A stretch of DNA of 64,000 nt. Origin: G963665925 sp963676345. Its GTDB lineage: Bacteria > Bacillota > Clostridia > Peptostreptococcales > Acidaminobacteraceae. The stretch covers positions 62,001 to 126,000 of the forward strand of contig CAXXTS010000002.1 of NCBI GenBank assembly GCA_963676345.2, read 5' to 3'. Shown here piece by piece: positions 61,007-64,000 of the stretch. Position 1 is the stretch's first letter, and each line of letters starts with the position of its first letter. The position numbers were made by a program, and so were the translations under genes. The notes under the pieces were generated by a model, which saw nothing but the letters and a program-made list of their open reading frames with translations, did no database searches and was not told the origin of the DNA.

Positions 61007-61846
61007 CTATGCTTCGCATATCCAAGAACCAATAAGGGTATGTACACCGTCAGTGGATTCTGACACATCCGCATATTCCCAGTGTCCCTTTAATGATTTG
61101 TAAGCAGCCATAAGTTCAAAATGTGTTTTCGCAATTCCAAGATCATTGTAGGTCAAGTTAAGTTTATAGGCCGCATTCTTTTTAACCACCTGATAGGCAT
61201 AAAAATCATATTGGTCCCTACGTTTAACAATACGCCAAGGCTGTATATTTTTTGCAGAAGGTGCCAGGCGTACCATTTCAAGAACCTCGCCGTATTGACC
61301 TGCCGCCTCTTTTGACAGCGGTGTATCAAAGCTTTCCATGAAAAACAACTCAGCCCATGGTTTTCTGTCATCTGCCCTTGCAATAAGTCGTGTGAGTTTT
61401 TCACGCAACGTTGCATCTGCAGAATACCCGATTGGCGAAAGGATAACAATTTGCTCATTCATGTTGAGTTCAACCTGCTTTTCAACATCTTTTGAATTGA
61501 ATGTCCCTCCAAGCCAACAGGTGCCTAGTCCCAGCTCAGTAGCTTTAAGTACAATCTTCTCAAAGTCTGCTCCAAAGTCAAGTGAAACCTTGGCATCAAC
61601 CATGCTCGTACGCTTCATAATGCCCACTAAAAAGGCCCTTGCGCCTTTAATCATGCCATAGGTTCCTATTTTAGCTTTTTCTTCAAACTCCAGATCAATC
61701 ATTTTAAATCGGTACTGTTCACAGCTCATTATATCAAGCAGTTGCTGCAAAACGTTCTTTTCATGAATCCCTACGGGATTGTCCAAGTAACTTCTGACTG
61801 ACTTGCGCTTTTCTATAATATCTTGAATGGGAAGAGAAAATTTCAT
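61007..61846 (-). CDS. Nitroreductase-family protein (duplicated-half type)
   Basis: A 279-residue protein. N-terminal half: DIIEKRKSVRSYLDNPVG (FMN phosphate Arg), then GARAFLVGIM and TELGLGTCWLGGTF (about 110-125). C-terminal half: a second nitroreductase-like segment with MVRLAPSAKNIQPWRIVKR. This two-part pattern is that of the TM nitroreductase-like family. Substrate unknown. It is followed at 15-30 bp by the RidA gene upstream in transcription order, probably one operon. Confidence 0.85.
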   Translation of the reverse strand: MKFSLPIQDIIEKRKSVRSYLDNPVGIHEKNVLQQLLDIMSCEQYRFKMIDLEFEEKAKIGTYGMIKGARAFLVGIMKRTSMVDAKVSLDFGADFEKIVLKATELGLGTCWLGGTFNSKDVEKQVELNMNEQIVILSPIGYSADATLREKLTRLIARADDRKPWAELFFMESFDTPLSKEAAGQYGEVLEMVRLAPSAKNIQPWRIVKRRDQYDFYAYQVVKKNAAYKLNLTYNDLGIAKTHFELMAAYKSLKGHWEYADVSESTDGVHTLIGSWICEA

Positions 61847-61873
61847 AGGTACCTCCTATGCGCAGCAAGCATG

Positions 61874-62224
61874 CTATTTTACAGCTGCTGTTACAGATAG
61901 TTCAACCAAAATTGACTCACGCGCCATTTTAGCTTCAACACATGCACGCGCTGGTTCAAATCCGTCTTCAACCCAGGCGTCCCAAACTTCATTCATAGCC
62001 CCAAAATCAGCCATATCTTTGATATAAATAGTTGTTGATAAAACATGCTTCTTATCAGAACCGTATTTTTCTAAAAGGTCTTCTACCTTTTGAAGACATA
62101 CGCGTGTTTGTTCTTTAATATCTGCCTGGTCGTCTCCATGTGTTTGTCCACACAAATAAATTGTATTGTTATGTACCACTGCGCGACTCATGCGGCCCGT
62201 TCCTTCATAGCGTTTAATATTCAT
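61874..62224 (-). CDS. RidA family protein (reactive enamine deaminase type)
   Basis: A 116-residue RidA/YjgF protein: RMSRAVVHNNTIYLCGQTHGD, VLSTTIYIKDMADFGAMNEVWDAWV and PARACVEAKMARESILVELSVTA. The Arg in PARACVEAKM, which holds the imine substrate in active RidA enzymes, is present (about 95). It would hydrolyse reactive enamine or imine by-products of PLP enzymes. ATG 62224 follows AGGAGG. Confidence 0.88.
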   Translation of the reverse strand: MNIKRYEGTGRMSRAVVHNNTIYLCGQTHGDDQADIKEQTRVCLQKVEDLLEKYGSDKKHVLSTTIYIKDMADFGAMNEVWDAWVEDGFEPARACVEAKMARESILVELSVTAAVK

Positions 62225-62293
62225 GTATTTTCCTCCTATTTGTTGTACTCCAAACAATAGTATAACAAATAATATTGAATAAAATGTTAAATA

Positions 62294-63106
62294 TCAATTA
62301 CTGGTCACTGTCATTTTAAAGCCGAAGGCAAGCACAAAGCAAATTGCGTTAAAAATGACAATCGTCCCCCCGGTCGGCAAATTAAACTGGAAGGATGTAA
62401 AGACCCCTAGTATGACGCACAAAACAGAAACAATTGCCGCTGTTGCCATGGCACCCTTAAAGCTTTTTGAAACCTGCAAGGCTGTTACAGCTGGAAAAAC
62501 AATTAGACTGGATACCAGCATGGTTCCAACAACACGTATGCCAAGTACTATTGTAATGGAGGTCATAATAGCGATCATGTAATTGAGCTTTTCAACTTGT
62601 ATGCCGCTGACCTTAGCAAAATTCTCATCATAGGTAATTGCAAACAAGTCGTGATAATAAAATATAATGCCGCCAATAACGATTAAGGATAGGCCTATAC
62701 TCAAATACACATCCAAATCGCTAATGACCAATATACTCCCAAACAAATAGCTGAATAAATCCACATTGAACCCCTCAGCTATTGATGCAATCACAATACC
62801 AACTGCGACAGAAAAAGATGAAACCAGACCAATGGCTGCATCACCATGCAGATTTGCTTTTTCATTGAGCTTCAAAATGACAAACGAACTCAGTATCACC
62901 AAAGGTATTGAAAGAAACAGTGGCGAAACTGATAGGAGCAGTGCCAGTGCCACGGTTGCAAAACTCACGTGTGCCAGACCATCACCAATCATAGAGAACT
63001 TTCTGAGTACTAAAAATATGCCTAAAAATGCACACGAAAGCGCAATCAGACATCCAGCAACAATGGCTTTTTGAATAAATGCGTACTGTAATGCTTCTAA
63101 TATCAT
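62294..63106 (-). CDS. znuB: Zinc ABC transporter permease ZnuB
   Basis: A 270-residue ABC-3-type permease with about eight helices: ALQYAFIQKAIVAGCLIALSCAFLGIFLVLRKFSMIGDGLAHVSFATVALAL-type N-terminus and RVVGTMLVSSLIVFPAVTALQVSKSF, the family's cytoplasmic motif. ATG 63106 follows GGAGGTG and overlaps the znuC stop (ATGA). Substrate could be Zn or Mn; the linked Fur-family gene with a Cys-pair supports zinc. Confidence 0.88.
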   Translation of the reverse strand: MILEALQYAFIQKAIVAGCLIALSCAFLGIFLVLRKFSMIGDGLAHVSFATVALALLLSVSPLFLSIPLVILSSFVILKLNEKANLHGDAAIGLVSSFSVAVGIVIASIAEGFNVDLFSYLFGSILVISDLDVYLSIGLSLIVIGGIIFYYHDLFAITYDENFAKVSGIQVEKLNYMIAIMTSITIVLGIRVVGTMLVSSLIVFPAVTALQVSKSFKGAMATAAIVSVLCVILGVFTSFQFNLPTGGTIVIFNAICFVLAFGFKMTVTSN

Positions 63107-63873
63107 AACGCACCTCCAGATACCTTGTTTGCCCCATGCTGCCAACACATTTTGTGCTGTGTCTCATAACCAAAATACTGCGTCATATCTTGGGAATGGC
63201 AAAAATCTTTGTAGTCTCCATAAAACACCAATCGCTGATCCAAATAAAGCATTTTATTTGTATATTTTCCAACTGACCCTATGTCATGAGAAACAAGCAA
63301 AATTGTCACCTGATGTTTTTCATTTAAATCACGTATCATTTCGTAGAACTCAGTTCTGATTTTGGGATCAAGTGCACTTGTCGGCTCATCGAGAATGAGT
63401 ATTTCCGGTTTTCCAACCATGGCCCTTGCAAGGAGAACCCTTTGTTGCTGGCCCCCTGAGAGCTGACCAATTTTCTTATCTTTCAATTCTGATATACCCA
63501 GTTCACTTAAAATACTGTCTACTTTTTCTTTGTCCTCAGCTCCCAGTAGTTTAGGGAATTTCTTTTGAACCAAGAGGCCCATTTCTATAACCTCTCCTAC
63601 CTTTGCAGGAAACAAATTATCTGTTGTTATGGCAACTTGTGGGAGGTATCCAATTTTATTGCGGGCAACTTCTATACCGTTTCCAAAATGCACCTTGCCA
63701 GATTCAATTTCGATTAAACCTAAAAGCGCTTTCATGAGTGTTGTTTTCCCTGATCCATTTGGGCCGACAACACCGACATAGTCTCCCCGCTCAACTGCAA
63801 ATGAAACATCCTGCAGAATAGGGATTTTTCCATATCCAACCTTCAAATTTTCAACTTCTAGTATGTTAGCCAT
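63103..63873 (-). CDS. znuC: Zinc ABC transporter ATP-binding protein ZnuC
   Basis: A 256-residue ABC ATPase. Walker A GPNGSGKTT (about 37-45), Q-loop YLPQ, signature LSGGQQQR (about 139), Walker B ILILDEPTSALD and switch His VSHDIG are intact. It overlaps the fur-family gene by eight bases at its start and znuB by four bases at its end. A binding protein gene is not in the visible part of the operon. Confidence 0.9.
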   Translation of the reverse strand: MANILEVENLKVGYGKIPILQDVSFAVERGDYVGVVGPNGSGKTTLMKALLGLIEIESGKVHFGNGIEVARNKIGYLPQVAITTDNLFPAKVGEVIEMGLLVQKKFPKLLGAEDKEKVDSILSELGISELKDKKIGQLSGGQQQRVLLARAMVGKPEILILDEPTSALDPKIRTEFYEMIRDLNEKHQVTILLVSHDIGSVGKYTNKMLYLDQRLVFYGDYKDFCHSQDMTQYFGYETQHKMCWQHGANKVSGGAL

Positions 63874-64000
63874 GATGATGTGCCTCCTCTATCCTTTGCG
63901 TTTTGTCCATTTTTTCAAGACACTCAGGACAGTATCCATAGATTTCTAGTTTGTGTGACACGACACTGTATCCGTACTCTTGCTGTAACTGCTTCTCATA
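63866..64000 (-). CDS. Fur-family metal regulator, C-terminal part (probably Zur)
   Basis: 44 residues of the C-terminus are visible; the gene runs off the right edge. EYGYSVVSHKLEIYGYCPECLEKMD is the typical end of Fur/Zur/PerR proteins, with the C-terminal structural-zinc pair C-P-E-C. The stop overlaps the znuC start. From linkage to znuCB it is probably the zinc regulator Zur, which would be a candidate for binding the boxes at 58809 and 8599. It ends in a His-rich tail (EEAHHHG). Confidence 0.85.
   Translation of the reverse strand, partial: YEKQLQQEYGYSVVSHKLEIYGYCPECLEKMDKTQRIEEAHHHG

Overview
The window reads as a chromosomal stretch of a motile, Gram-positive, low-to-medium GC anaerobe of the class Clostridia. 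The signs are an S-layer-homology surface protein, clostridial Shine-Dalgarno sites, a flagellar cluster, several cyclic-di-GMP proteins, and a methionine sulfoxide reductase that uses an in-frame UGA as selenocysteine. A relative of Fusibacter or Acidaminobacter is possible, but the genus is a guess. No phage, IS transposase, CRISPR array, rRNA or tRNA was seen.

Layout. 1-11 kb: housekeeping and signalling genes (partial DUF3810 membrane protein, YjbQ-type protein, CBS-type pyrophosphatase, PAS/GGDEF/EAL protein, split ThrE-type exporter, HD-GYP protein behind a Fur-type operator, two-component pair). 11.1-21.6 kb: late flagellar genes, all on the minus strand, in transcription order flgD, flgE, a short flgK-like gene, flgK, flgL, an orphan response regulator, fliD, a small unknown gene, and flagellin. 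21.9-27.2 kb: DUF5052-type lipoprotein, Big2/SLH surface protein, C39-like protein, then a 592-bp non-coding block of repeats.

27.2-35.6 kb: what looks like a murein-peptide recycling regulon. It has an oligopeptide-binding lipoprotein, a dipeptide epimerase and a sigma-54 activator on the minus strand. Divergent from these are a DUF3870 protein, a class A serine hydrolase and an NlpC/P60 peptidase without signal peptides, and diaminopimelate decarboxylase. A good -24/-12 promoter lies before the hydrolase. 35.8-42.4 kb: sugar ABC importer (binding protein, two permeases, no ATPase), a GH65 phosphorylase and an AraC-type regulator. 43.3-47.6 kb: an eight-gene Mrp/Mbh-type cation antiporter in the order of the antiporter half of membrane-bound hydrogenase, but with no hydrogenase genes.

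47.7-64 kb: mixed metabolic genes (VOC protein, ornithine/alanine racemase-like enzyme, MocR-type regulator, OsmC, CMD protein, TPR protein, RNA methylase, second EAL protein, nucleoside transporter). These are followed by a second-type S4 ribosomal protein under a Fur/Zur-type box, the selenoprotein MsrA, a nitroreductase, RidA, and a fur/zur-znuC-znuB operon running off the right edge.

The points most worth a second look are: the UGA-containing MsrA; the operator shared by the S4 and HD-GYP genes with a zur-like gene nearby; the sigma-54 murein-peptide regulon with its attenuator-like leader; the antiporter module without hydrogenase; and a family of dispersed elements with conserved flanks around hairpins of unrelated sequence.
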